In this document: positions 27,341-35,681 of the stretch, piece by piece
Layout of the letters: every line of letters starts with the position of its first letter
Position numbering within the stretch: the first letter of the stretch is position 1
DNA from: DATBVX01 sp035263105
GTDB taxonomy: Bacteria; Pseudomonadota; Gammaproteobacteria; Steroidobacterales; Steroidobacteraceae
DNA: 64,000 nucleotides
Assembly: GCA_035263105.1 (NCBI GenBank)
Contig: DATFRO010000034.1
Coordinates: forward strand, 1-64,000
Direction of reading: 5' to 3'
Notes under the pieces: model-generated
The model's input: only the letters and a program-made list of their open reading frames with translations
Told to the model about the DNA's origin: nothing
The model's database searches: none
Translations under genes and position numbers: made by a program

Positions 27341-27794
27341 ACCATCACCGCTGGCGGTGGGCCAGTGCTCCCAGACTGGAAGCGGATTGCGGCGACTCGT
27401 CCGCCGCACTTTTTGGGGTGCGCCCGACAGTCCGAGGCGTCGTCCAGGAGGGGTGAAAAACATGCAAAAACGCGCCCATGACCTTGATTCGAGCGGCAGC
27501 GAACTTGTTGTCTTGTACCAATCGACCGGGTACAGTTGCGCCCCGCGTCGCGCCGGGGGATTCCATCCAAAATCAGGGCGCGAGCGCTGACCGAAGGCCG
27601 TGGGGGAGCGGCCTGGTAAAAGCTGGCGGGCCCCAGGTCACGAGCGGATGCGAAGTCACAGCGAATTGGCCTCGCAATCTGGGAACTCCCTTCGAGGCAA
27701 AAAACTCTTCAATTGTAGAGACAGCTGAAGATTGAACCGAACACGCCGGTGCTCGCAGCGCACCGGCGCAGACCTCAACGGTAATTTCAAAGCC
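27341..27794 (+). other. Long non-coding stretch before tonB
   Basis: About 450 bases with no convincing gene; the short open frames here look random and lack ribosome-binding sites. A weak promoter-like pair, TTGTCT and TACAGT 17 bases apart, lies near 27509-27537. A foldable segment at 27588-27640 has TGACC/GGTCA enclosing two hairpins (AGGCCG/CGGCCT and TGG/CCA). Near 27708-27736 there is an inverted TTCAAT/ATTGAA. Together these suggest a long 5' leader of tonB or a small RNA, but none is a recognised family. Confidence 0.35.
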
Positions 27795-28421
27795 ATGGCA
27801 TACGCGCCCGAATCACTTTATTCACCGCGACGCATGACGGCCATCATCATGGTGGTCATCCTGCACGTCATCCTTCTCTACGGTTTGAAGAACGGCCTGG
27901 CGCGCCAGGCGCTGGAAATGATCACCGGCCCCGTCGAAGTCAAGATGATCGACGAGACCATTCCCGAAGAGAAAGAACCGCCGCCGCCGCCGCCGAAGAT
28001 GGAGCAGCCGCCGCCGTTCGTGCCACCGCCGGAATTGGCGATCGACATTCCCACCGAAGCCACCAACGCCATCGTGGCCGTGCAGACCACGCGGCCCACG
28101 GCACCGCCGCCCATGGCTCCGCCGCCTGCGACACGCAGTCCGCCGCGTTCCGATCCCAAGCACCCGCTCACGCAACCCGAGTATCCGCCGACGGCTCGCC
28201 GCCTCGGCCAGGAAGGCACCGTGGTGCTGCTCATCTACGTGCAGCCGGACGGCAAGGTCGGCGACGTGAAAGTTCACAAGAGCAGCGGCTTCGACAAGCT
28301 CGACGAAGCCGCGGTGCGCGAGGCCAAGCGCTCCTGGCGTTTCATCCCGGCCAAGGAAGGAGCCAACCCGGTGGCCGAATGGGGACAGTTCGCGGTGACC
28401 TTCCGGCTCACCGATCAGTGA
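27795..28421 (+). CDS. tonB: TonB energy transducer
   Basis: A 208-residue TonB protein. It has a short cytoplasmic N-terminus, one membrane anchor (about 14-32), a proline-rich periplasmic linker from about residue 55 with EKEPPPPPPK, and a C-terminal TonB domain with PEYPPTARRLGQEGTVVL. It couples the inner-membrane proton gradient to outer-membrane receptors. The start is the ATG at 27795; a TTG 63 bases upstream is less likely. It is followed by exbB and two exbD genes, an arrangement known from xanthomonads. Confidence 0.93.
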   Translation: MAYAPESLYSPRRMTAIIMVVILHVILLYGLKNGLARQALEMITGPVEVKMIDETIPEEKEPPPPPPKMEQPPPFVPPPELAIDIPTEATNAIVAVQTTRPTAPPPMAPPPATRSPPRSDPKHPLTQPEYPPTARRLGQEGTVVLLIYVQPDGKVGDVKVHKSSGFDKLDEAAVREAKRSWRFIPAKEGANPVAEWGQFAVTFRLTDQ

Positions 28422-28463
28422 TCGATTCAAAGCCGACAATTCTCTGAAGAGGACAATCCGTTT

Positions 28464-29219
28464 ATGGCTACACCCACCACACCACTCACCACGGACAACC
28501 CATATGGTCTCGAACAGCTCTGGGCACAGGGCGACTTCGTAGCCAGGGGCACACTGATCCTGCTGCTGATCATGTCGGCCCTGTCCTGGTGGGTCATGAT
28601 CACCAAGGCCTGGGATCAGCGCCGGCTGCGCGTGCAGGCCAAGCAGGCCGAGCGCGACTTCTGGGGCGCCGGCAGCCTCAAGCAGGCGATCGACACGCTG
28701 AAGGGCAAGGACAACGCGTTCCGCGCCATCGCCGAAGACGGCATGCGCGCCGCCCAGCATCACGAAGGCCGGCTGACCGACCAGGTCGACCTGCACGAGT
28801 GGATCAGCCAGGGCCTGCAGCGCTCGCTCGACAGCATCACCAACTACCTGCAGGGCGGCCTGCCGATCCTCGCCACCGTCGGCTCCACGGCGCCGTTCGT
28901 GGGACTGTTCGGCACGGTGTGGGGCATCTACCACGCGCTCATCAACATCGGTATCGCCGGCCAGGCGAGCATCGACAAGGTGGCCGGCCCCGTCGGCGAG
29001 GCGCTCATCATGACGGCCATCGGCCTCGCGGTCGCGGTGCCGGCGGTGCTCGGTTACAACATTCTCCTGCGCCGTAACAAGATCATCATCGAGAAGCTCA
29101 AGTACTTCGCGACCGATATGCACGCCTACCTGTTGAGCGGCGCGCGCGTCGGCTCCGGTGATGTGACGGTCAAGCCGGGCGCGCGTCCGGTCGGCGCCAC
29201 CGCGGCGGCGCGTTCATAA
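28464..29219 (+). CDS. exbB: MotA/TolQ/ExbB proton channel protein
   Basis: A 251-residue inner-membrane protein with three hydrophobic segments, at about 30-50, 130-160 and 180-200. The conserved LATVGSTAPFVGLFGTVWGI and GPVGEALIMTAIGLAVAVPAV stretches are present. It forms the proton-conducting pentamer with ExbD that powers TonB. GAAGAGGA precedes the ATG. It lies 42 bases after tonB. Confidence 0.95.
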   Translation: MATPTTPLTTDNPYGLEQLWAQGDFVARGTLILLLIMSALSWWVMITKAWDQRRLRVQAKQAERDFWGAGSLKQAIDTLKGKDNAFRAIAEDGMRAAQHHEGRLTDQVDLHEWISQGLQRSLDSITNYLQGGLPILATVGSTAPFVGLFGTVWGIYHALINIGIAGQASIDKVAGPVGEALIMTAIGLAVAVPAVLGYNILLRRNKIIIEKLKYFATDMHAYLLSGARVGSGDVTVKPGARPVGATAAARS

Positions 29220-29250
29220 GCGCACTGCTGCCGGACGGAGGTAGAACGCC

Positions 29251-29700
29251 ATGGCGATGAGTGTCGGCGGGAGCGAAGAGGGCGCCATGATGGCGGAGAT
29301 CAACACCACGCCACTGGTGGACGTGATGCTGGTGCTCCTCATCATCTTCCTGATCACGGTGCCCGTGATCACGAAGACCGTCGCGCTGCAGTTGCCGCAC
29401 GCGGTCAACATTCCGACGGAGACCAAGCCGGAGAACATCACGATCGCAGTCGATGCCAACGGCAGCTACTACTGGAACGATCTGAAGCTCCCGTCGGTGG
29501 GCGGCCAGGATGCGCTCCTGGAGCGACTCAAGACCATCGCGGTGATCAAGCCGCAGCCTGAAGTGCACGTGCGCGCGGACAAGAACGTCCGCTATGAATA
29601 CGTGGGCCGTGTGGTGGTGCTCACGCAGCGCGCGGGTATTGCGAAGGTAGGCTTCATCACCGAACCCGACCGCGGCATTCGCGGCATGCGGGCCCGCTAG
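29251..29700 (+). CDS. exbD: ExbD/TolR family protein (first copy)
   Basis: A 149-residue ExbD with one N-terminal membrane helix at about 22-42, containing NTTPLVDVMLVLLIIF with the essential membrane Asp, and a periplasmic ExbD/TolR domain. GGAGG precedes the ATG. Together with the next gene it makes a pair of non-identical ExbD proteins that may form mixed channels. Confidence 0.94.
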   Translation: MAMSVGGSEEGAMMAEINTTPLVDVMLVLLIIFLITVPVITKTVALQLPHAVNIPTETKPENITIAVDANGSYYWNDLKLPSVGGQDALLERLKTIAVIKPQPEVHVRADKNVRYEYVGRVVVLTQRAGIAKVGFITEPDRGIRGMRAR

Positions 29701-29718
29701 AGCAGGGGAGAGACGTTC

Positions 29719-30138
29719 ATGGCAATGCAGGTTGGCGGCACCGAAGACCAGAGCATGGTGGACATCAACACCACGCCGCTCATCGACGTGATGCTGGTGC
29801 TGCTCATCATGTTCATCATCACCATCCCGGTGATGACACACGCCGTCAAGCTCGACATGCCGCGCGGCAACCCGACGCCTCCCGAAGTGCCGCCCGAGGT
29901 CATCAACATCGAGGTCGACTTCGACGGCACGGTGCTGTGGAACAGCACCCCGGTGGCCGATGAGCCGACGCTGCTGAGCTACCTGCAGACCGAGGCCGCG
30001 AAGGAGCCGCAGCCGGAGATTCACCTGCGCCCCAACAAGCGCGTCAAGTACGACTATGTGGCGCGCGTGCTGGCGGATGCGCAGCGGCTCGGGATCCGCA
30101 AGATCGGGTTCGTCGGCAACGAAGAATTCATGGAGTAG
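29719..30138 (+). CDS. exbD2: ExbD/TolR family protein (second copy)
   Basis: A 139-residue paralogue of the preceding ExbD. It shares the helix INTTPLIDVMLVLLIMF with its membrane Asp but differs in the periplasmic part. Two exbD genes after tonB-exbB are known in Xanthomonas, where the second copy has a separate role in virulence-related responses. Its role in this organism is inferred. A terminator-like hairpin follows at 30197. Confidence 0.93.
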   Translation: MAMQVGGTEDQSMVDINTTPLIDVMLVLLIMFIITIPVMTHAVKLDMPRGNPTPPEVPPEVINIEVDFDGTVLWNSTPVADEPTLLSYLQTEAAKEPQPEIHLRPNKRVKYDYVARVLADAQRLGIRKIGFVGNEEFME

Positions 30139-30196
30139 CGGCGGCTGCGCGGCAGCATTCAGTCGCCGTTCAGTCCACCGCTTTCAGATTAGTGAC

Positions 30197-30230
30197 ACGC
30201 CGGGATGATGAGTCCCGGCGTATTTGTTTG
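30197..30230 (+). terminator. Hairpin after the tonB-exbBDD genes
   Basis: ACGCCGGGA (30197-30205) and TCCCGGCGT (30213-30221) make a perfect nine-base stem with a seven-base loop, followed by ATTTGTTTG. It would terminate or weaken transcription between exbD2 and the first TPR gene, giving the TPR genes lower or separate expression. Confidence 0.65.
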
Positions 30231-30261
30231 GGCAACGCCCTTTTTGCACACGAGGAAGACC

Positions 30262-31524
30262 ATGAAGGTTTGCGTCAGTCGACTTCTGTCCGCGGTGGCG
30301 AGCGCTGCCGTACTGGTGCTCGCGGCGCCGTTCGCCCTCGAGCCGGCACACGCCGCCGATCAGCAGCATGTCAGCGCGAAGGCGGTGAAGCCGCTCAAGG
30401 CGGCGCAGGAGGCGATGCAGAAAGAGGATTGGGATACCGCGCTCGCCAAGACGCTCGAGGCCAAGAGCACCGCGGGCATCACACCGTACGACGAGTACCA
30501 GATCAACGAATTCCTATCTTTCATCTACCTCAAGAAGAACGACTACGCGAACGCGGCCCCGGCCTACGATGCCATCCTGGCGAGCGGATTCCTGCCGGCG
30601 GACCAGATGGAAGAGCGCCTGCGGGTGGCGGCCACGCTCAACTTCCAGCTCAAGAACTACCCGAAGGCGGTCGAGTACTCCAAGCGCTGGCTCGAGACGA
30701 GCGGCGGGTCCAAGCCCGAGCCCTACATGCTGCTCGGCCAGTCCTACTACGTACAGAACGACTACGCGAATGCCGTGAAGCAGTTCGAAGCCGGCATCGA
30801 TCTCACCCGCAAGGCCGGCAAGCAGGTGCCGGAGCAGTACCTGCAGCTCGCACTCAGCAGCTACGCGGAGATGGACGACAACGCGGGCATCAAGAAGACG
30901 CTCGAGGAGCTGCTGCGCACCTACCCGACGCCGAAGTACTGGGACCAGATGTTCACCATGCTGCAGAACCGGCGCGACAGTGACGACCGCACGACGATGA
31001 ACCTCTACCGGCTGATGTTCGACGTCGGCCAGCTCAAGCGCCCGGATGACTACGTGGAGCTCGCGCAGTACACGTATGACGCGGGCGTTCCCGGAGAGTC
31101 GGTCAAGGTCCTGCACAAGGCGTTCGACCAGAAGCTGATCACCGGCAAGGACGAGCAGCGCACCCGCCAGTTCATGGCGGATGCGGAGAAGAGCGCACAG
31201 AACGACCAGAAGTCGCTGCCGACGCTGGAGAAGGAAGCGGTGGCGGCCAAGACCGGCGATGCGGATGCAGCGCTCGGCATCGCGTACCTGAGCTACGACC
31301 AGTACGACAAGGCGGTCGAAGCCCTGCAACGCGGGATCCAGAAAGGCGGGCTCAAGCGGCCCGAGGAAGCACAGCTGATGCTCGGTCGGGCACTGCTCAA
31401 GCTCAATCGCAAGGACGATGCCGTCAAGGCCTTCGGCGCGATCCCCAAGGACTCAAAGCTTGCCGAGGTAGCGAATCTTTGGGCAATCTACGCGCAGAAC
31501 GGCGCGGGAACGCCGGCCGCCTAA
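30262..31524 (+). CDS. Secreted tetratricopeptide-repeat protein (copy 1)
   Basis: A 420-residue protein with a signal peptide ending near AHAAD at about residue 31, so probably periplasmic. The rest is helical with TPR-like repeats, such as LNFQLKNYPKAVEYSKRW and YDKAVEALQRGIQKGG. No catalytic motif is seen. The start at ATG 30262 has GAGGAAG upstream. It is paralogous to the next gene and lies downstream of the TonB system, which suggests a role in envelope or TonB-linked uptake. That role is inferred. Confidence 0.85.
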   Translation: MKVCVSRLLSAVASAAVLVLAAPFALEPAHAADQQHVSAKAVKPLKAAQEAMQKEDWDTALAKTLEAKSTAGITPYDEYQINEFLSFIYLKKNDYANAAPAYDAILASGFLPADQMEERLRVAATLNFQLKNYPKAVEYSKRWLETSGGSKPEPYMLLGQSYYVQNDYANAVKQFEAGIDLTRKAGKQVPEQYLQLALSSYAEMDDNAGIKKTLEELLRTYPTPKYWDQMFTMLQNRRDSDDRTTMNLYRLMFDVGQLKRPDDYVELAQYTYDAGVPGESVKVLHKAFDQKLITGKDEQRTRQFMADAEKSAQNDQKSLPTLEKEAVAAKTGDADAALGIAYLSYDQYDKAVEALQRGIQKGGLKRPEEAQLMLGRALLKLNRKDDAVKAFGAIPKDSKLAEVANLWAIYAQNGAGTPAA

Positions 31525-31566
31525 CAACAACGCGCTCACGGCGTTCAATTCCGAGGTGAAGAGGTG

Positions 31567-32796
31567 ATGCGGAAGTATCTCGTTGTGGGGCTGCTTGCTG
31601 CGCAGGTGTGCGCGGCGAGCGTGACAACCCTGGTCATTCCTGCAATCGCGCAGGCTGAAACGGTCAGCAAGGAAGTCGGCACGAAACTCAAGGACGCGCA
31701 GGCGGCGATCGCCAAGAAGCACTGGGACGAAGCGATCGCAAAGCTCAAGGAAGCGGATGGGCAGCCGAAGAAGTCGGCCTACGAGCAGTACGCGATCAAC
31801 GACCTGATGGCCTACGCCCTGTTCAACACAAAAGACAAGGCCGGCGCTGCCAAATACTACGAAGCCAATCTCAATTCGCCGCAGGTCCCGGCCGCGCAAG
31901 TGCCGGCACGCGTCAAGCAACTCGCCACGCTGAACTTCGACATCAAGAACTATCCGAAAGCGATCGATTACGGGACGCGCTGGCTGAAGAACAGTCCCGA
32001 CGAGAGCGACGCCTACCTGCTGGTGGCCCAGTCGTACTACCAGCAAAAGGACTGCAAGAACGCCAGCAAGTACATCCAGCAGGGCATGGACGCGCAGCGC
32101 AAGGCCGGCCAGCCGATCAAGCAGAACTGGCTGGACCTCAAACTCTTCTGCATGGACCAGATGGGCGACACGAAGGGTATGGCGGACATGCGCATGCAGT
32201 TGGTGCGCCAGTACCCCACCCACGAGCACTGGGACGCTTTGCTCACGACACTGCGCCAGCAGCAGGAGAACGACGACCTGACGACGCTCAACTACTACCG
32301 GCTGATGCTCGATCTCGACGTGCTCAAGAAGCCGAACGACTACAAGGAAATGGCCGAGATGGACATCACCGCGGGCGTGCCGGGCGAGGCGCTCGTGGTC
32401 ATGAACAAGGGTTTCGCCAACAAGGTGCTCGAGACCCAGGACAAGGAGCGTTACACCCGCCTGCTCAACAATGCGCGCACCCAGGCGCAGGAAGTGCAAA
32501 AGAAGCTTCCGCAACTCGAGCAGGACGCCAAGGCCTCGAAGACGGCGGATCTCGACATCAATCTCGGCATGACCTACACCGGCTTTGCACAGTACGACAA
32601 GGCCGTCGAAGCCCTGCAGCGGGCGCTCACCAAGAACCCGGGCAAGCGCACCGACGAGGCGCAGATCGCACTCGGTCGCGCGTACCTGAAGCTCAACCAG
32701 AAGGAGGCCGCGCGCAAGGCGTTCAAGAGCGTGCCCGCCGATTCCAAACTAGCCCAGGTAGCCGAGCTCTACGGAATCTACGCCTCGCAGAGCTGA
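31567..32796 (+). CDS. Secreted tetratricopeptide-repeat protein (copy 2)
   Basis: A 409-residue protein with a hydrophobic signal peptide ending about residue 29, followed by TPR-like helices. It aligns along its length with the preceding gene; compare LNFDIKNYPKAIDYGTRW and YDKAVEALQRALTKNPG with the matching parts of copy 1. The two look like a tandem duplication that has since diverged. The ATG at 31567 follows GAGGTG; a GTG three bases upstream is equally possible. The function is unknown. Confidence 0.85.
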   Translation: MRKYLVVGLLAAQVCAASVTTLVIPAIAQAETVSKEVGTKLKDAQAAIAKKHWDEAIAKLKEADGQPKKSAYEQYAINDLMAYALFNTKDKAGAAKYYEANLNSPQVPAAQVPARVKQLATLNFDIKNYPKAIDYGTRWLKNSPDESDAYLLVAQSYYQQKDCKNASKYIQQGMDAQRKAGQPIKQNWLDLKLFCMDQMGDTKGMADMRMQLVRQYPTHEHWDALLTTLRQQQENDDLTTLNYYRLMLDLDVLKKPNDYKEMAEMDITAGVPGEALVVMNKGFANKVLETQDKERYTRLLNNARTQAQEVQKKLPQLEQDAKASKTADLDINLGMTYTGFAQYDKAVEALQRALTKNPGKRTDEAQIALGRAYLKLNQKEAARKAFKSVPADSKLAQVAELYGIYASQS

Positions 32797-32805
32797 TAGC
32801 AGGTT

Positions 32806-33933
32806 TCAGCGCTGGTGAACATCGCGGGCCGTGGATGCACTCCACGGCCCGCGGTCGTTTTGCAGCGCGGAAAAGGCTTGTCCGTCGCGACCGGCCAGCA
32901 CGGCGTGAATCTCGGCAACGATCGCCAGCCCGATCGCCTCGGGCGTGCGCGCACCGATGTCGAGTCCCACGGGTCCACGCAGGCGGCCGGCGAGCGATGC
33001 AGCGAGCGATCCGAGTTCTTCTGCCAGGCGCCGACGCCGTTCGTGCGGTCCGAGCAGCCCGACATAACGGATGGTCGATCTCGCCACCTGTCGCAGGTAC
33101 TCGAGATCGCTCGGCAGGTGGTGGCTCATGATCACTGCCGCTTCGTGTCGGCCCAGATCGACGCGGCTGCTCAGCTCATCTGCCGGAGCGGCAATCACCT
33201 CAGCCGCAGTAGCGAAGTGCTGCGAGGTCGCGTACGCCGGCCGATGGTCGTACACGGTGACGAGCCAGCCGAGATCGGTCGCGGCGCGCACCATCGGCAC
33301 CGCGTCCGGGCCAGCGCCCAACACCAGCACGTGAGGCGGCGGATCGACCCGTCCCAGGAAGACGCTGAGCATTGCACCGTCGGCACGTACTTCCACCAGT
33401 CCTGACGATGACATGGAACCCCGCGCGCGCACCCACTGCGCGCGCAATGCCTCGGCGAGCGCATCCTTCCCGAGTTCCTCTTCGAACAGGCACGTGCCTG
33501 CGGGCCAAGCGGTATCGCTCGAGCGCACGATCGTGGCGAAGTGCGATCCGCGGCGCAGCCGCACCAGCTCCATGATGCGATTGAGCGGGCGAAACTGGTC
33601 CGCCGCGCCGACCCGCTGCAGCAGGATGCTCATGGAGCCTTCGCAGCCGAGTCCGAGTCCCCAGATCGGATCGTCGGATTTGCGCAGGTCGTAGTCGACG
33701 AGTTGCGCATCGCCGCCCGCCAGGACCGCACGGGCGCGCTCCATCAGGTCCGCTTCCAGGCAACCTCCGGACAGCAAGCCACAGGCCGCGCCGTCGCTGT
33801 CGATGAGCATGCGCGCGCCCGGCTTGCGGTAGGTCGAACCGGCCGTCGCAACGATCGTGGCGAGAACCAGCGGGCGACCGGCACCGCGGCGCGACTCGAA
33901 GAAGGTGAGGAGAGCAGTGAGGCTCGAATCCAT
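32806..33933 (-). CDS. XdhC/CoxI family protein
   Basis: A 375-residue protein of the XdhC/CoxI family, whose members help insert the sulfurated molybdenum cofactor into xanthine-type dehydrogenases. The N-terminal XdhC domain has AGSTYRKPGARML and LLSGGCLEADL, and the C-terminal Rossmann part has VLVLGAGPDAVPMV. No molybdenum enzyme gene lies in the window, so the partner is elsewhere. Its last codons fall in a strong hairpin at 32823-32853. It is convergent with the TPR genes. Confidence 0.88.
   Translation of the reverse strand: MDSSLTALLTFFESRRGAGRPLVLATIVATAGSTYRKPGARMLIDSDGAACGLLSGGCLEADLMERARAVLAGGDAQLVDYDLRKSDDPIWGLGLGCEGSMSILLQRVGAADQFRPLNRIMELVRLRRGSHFATIVRSSDTAWPAGTCLFEEELGKDALAEALRAQWVRARGSMSSSGLVEVRADGAMLSVFLGRVDPPPHVLVLGAGPDAVPMVRAATDLGWLVTVYDHRPAYATSQHFATAAEVIAAPADELSSRVDLGRHEAAVIMSHHLPSDLEYLRQVARSTIRYVGLLGPHERRRRLAEELGSLAASLAGRLRGPVGLDIGARTPEAIGLAIVAEIHAVLAGRDGQAFSALQNDRGPWSASTARDVHQR
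32823..32853. terminator. Bidirectional hairpin over the 3' end of the XdhC gene
   Basis: A perfect 13-base stem, CGCGGGCCGTGGA (32823-32835) with TCCACGGCCCGCG (32841-32853), and a five-base loop. GTCGTTTTG follows on the plus strand, so it can stop transcripts of the TPR genes. On the other strand it is inside the last codons of the XdhC-like gene. Confidence 0.65.
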
Positions 33934-33985
33934 GGGCGCGCGATTATGCCAGCGGGGAAATTAAACACTCAATGAAGCGCAACGA

Positions 33986-34014
33986 TTGCCTGTGAGGGAC
34001 GGACGGCATAAATT
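33986..34014 (+). promoter_or_regulatory. Promoter of the TetR-ABC exporter operon
   Basis: TTGCCT (33986-33991) and TAAATT (34009-34014) are 17 bases apart, placing the transcription start about 25 bases before the tetR ATG. AT-rich inverted TAAA/TTTA motifs around 34009-34027 could serve as the repressor site. Confidence 0.5.
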
Positions 34015-34045
34015 AATCGCGCGTTTAACATCCGGAGCCCGAGCC

Positions 34046-34714
34046 ATGACCCGTACCCTGCGCCTGCCGGTGGCGCGCCGTCCCGGCCGGCCGCGCGGCG
34101 GCGACGACCCGCAGGTTCGCGAAGCGCTGCTGGAGGCGGCGCGCACGCTGTTCCTGCGCCATGGCTTTCGCGCCGTCTCCAGCCGGCAGATTGCCGCCGC
34201 GGCGCGCGTGAACCCCGCGATGATCCATTACTACTTCGACGGCAAGGACGGGCTCTACCGCGCCATGCTGGAAACGGCCATTGCTCCGGTGATCACGCGC
34301 CTGATGGCGATGCTCGGACAGCAGGAGGGCGTCGACATCGATGCGCTCGCGCGCGCGTACATGCGGGTGCTCGCCGCCAATCCGTGGATCCCCGGGCTGA
34401 TCGTGCGCGAAGTGCTCTCGCCCGATGGCTCGTTTCGCCAGGTATTCATCCGCGATTTTGCCGGCCGCTTCGCCCCGCTGTTGCGTACGGTCATCGGGCG
34501 CGAGATCGACGCCGGGCACCTGCGCGGTGATCTCGACGCATCGCTCACCTGCGTGTCATTGCTGAGCCTCGCGCTGTTCCCCTTCATTTCGCTGCCGATC
34601 ACGACCCGGGTGCTCGGCATCGAAACCAATGAGAGCGGCGTCGAGCGGTTGATCAACCACACGCTCGGCGTATTCCTGCGCGGCGTGGCCAAGAAGGAAC
34701 CTCTGCATGCGTAA
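34046..34714 (+). CDS. TetR/AcrR family transcriptional regulator
   Basis: A 222-residue regulator with an N-terminal TetR helix-turn-helix at about residues 30-75, including FRAVSSRQIAAAARVNPAMIHYYF. The ligand-binding part is variable. The start is the ATG at 34046, with GGAG eight bases upstream. It overlaps the HlyD-like gene by eight bases and heads the exporter operon, so it most likely represses that operon and itself, as CecR does for the E. coli ybhGFSR genes. The ligand is unknown. Confidence 0.88.
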   Translation: MTRTLRLPVARRPGRPRGGDDPQVREALLEAARTLFLRHGFRAVSSRQIAAAARVNPAMIHYYFDGKDGLYRAMLETAIAPVITRLMAMLGQQEGVDIDALARAYMRVLAANPWIPGLIVREVLSPDGSFRQVFIRDFAGRFAPLLRTVIGREIDAGHLRGDLDASLTCVSLLSLALFPFISLPITTRVLGIETNESGVERLINHTLGVFLRGVAKKEPLHA

Positions 34715-35681
34715 CCCTGCCGGTTTCGCCGCGCTGTTGGTGTTGCTGCTCGCGGGCTGCTCCGGGGACCCCGATGCCCAGGTGGCGCTGGGGACGCTGG
34801 AGCGCGATCGGCTGGAGCTTCCGGCCGAGGCCCACGAGCCGATCATCGAAGTGCACGTGCGCGAAGGCGATCATGTCGCTCAAGACCAGGTGCTGCTCAA
34901 GCTCGATGACGTGAATGGCAACGCGCAGGTCGCCAACCTGCGCGCGCAGGCGAGCGGCGCCCAGCACCGGCTCGATGAGTTGACGCGTGGTCCGCGCCAG
35001 GAGGACATCCTCGAAGCCCGTGCCGACCTTGCCGGCGCCGAGGCGCAACTCGAGAACGCCAGCAAGGAATTCGAGCGCGCCAAGGAGCTGGTGCAGCGCA
35101 AGCTCACCAGCCAGTCGACCGTCGATCAGCAACGTGCGGCGCGTGACAGCGCCGAAGCCGCGCGCAAGGCGGCACATGCCCGCCTCACGCTGCTGTTGAA
35201 CGGGACGCGCATCGAGGAGCTCGACCAGGCACGCGACACCCTGGCGCAGGCGAAGGCGCAGCTGCAACAAGCGGAGCTGAGCGCCGAGCGCCTGACGGTG
35301 AAGGCGCCACGCGCCGGCATCGTCGAGGCGCTGCCCTACAAGCTCGGCGACCGGCCGGCCGCCGGCGAGCCAGTGGTGGTGCTGCTCGCCGACGGAACCA
35401 CCTACGCGCGCGTGTACGTGCCGGAGCCGATCCGCGTCCAGGTGCGTCCAGACTCGGCCGCGAGCGTGCACGTCGATGGCGTCGCGAAGCCGTTCGACGG
35501 CCGCGTGCGCTATGTGTCCACCGAGGCGACGTTCACGCCGTACTTCGCGCTCACGCAGAAGGACCGCAGCCGGCTGAGCTATCTCGCGCACGTCGACCTG
35601 CTCGGGGCGGGCGCCACGACGCTGCCGGTCGGCATTCCCGTCGAGGTGCGTTTCGGCTCATCGCCGCAAGGCAAGCAATGA
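34707..35681 (+). CDS. HlyD-family membrane-fusion lipoprotein
   Basis: A 324-residue periplasmic adaptor. The N-terminus is a lipoprotein signal with the lipobox LLAGCSG, so it is probably membrane-anchored by lipid. Then come a biotinyl-lipoyl-like half (EVHVREGDHVAQDQVLLKL), a long coiled coil (about 65-175) and a beta-barrel part. It resembles YbhG/EmrA-type fusion proteins and works with the next two genes to export small molecules. Confidence 0.87.
   Translation: MRNPAGFAALLVLLLAGCSGDPDAQVALGTLERDRLELPAEAHEPIIEVHVREGDHVAQDQVLLKLDDVNGNAQVANLRAQASGAQHRLDELTRGPRQEDILEARADLAGAEAQLENASKEFERAKELVQRKLTSQSTVDQQRAARDSAEAARKAAHARLTLLLNGTRIEELDQARDTLAQAKAQLQQAELSAERLTVKAPRAGIVEALPYKLGDRPAAGEPVVVLLADGTTYARVYVPEPIRVQVRPDSAASVHVDGVAKPFDGRVRYVSTEATFTPYFALTQKDRSRLSYLAHVDLLGAGATTLPVGIPVEVRFGSSPQGKQ

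Noticed and set aside
27245..27735. Small genes in the tonB leader region (27245-27481 and 27478-27735)
   Set aside because: No ribosome-binding sites, no domain, and the frames are random in composition.
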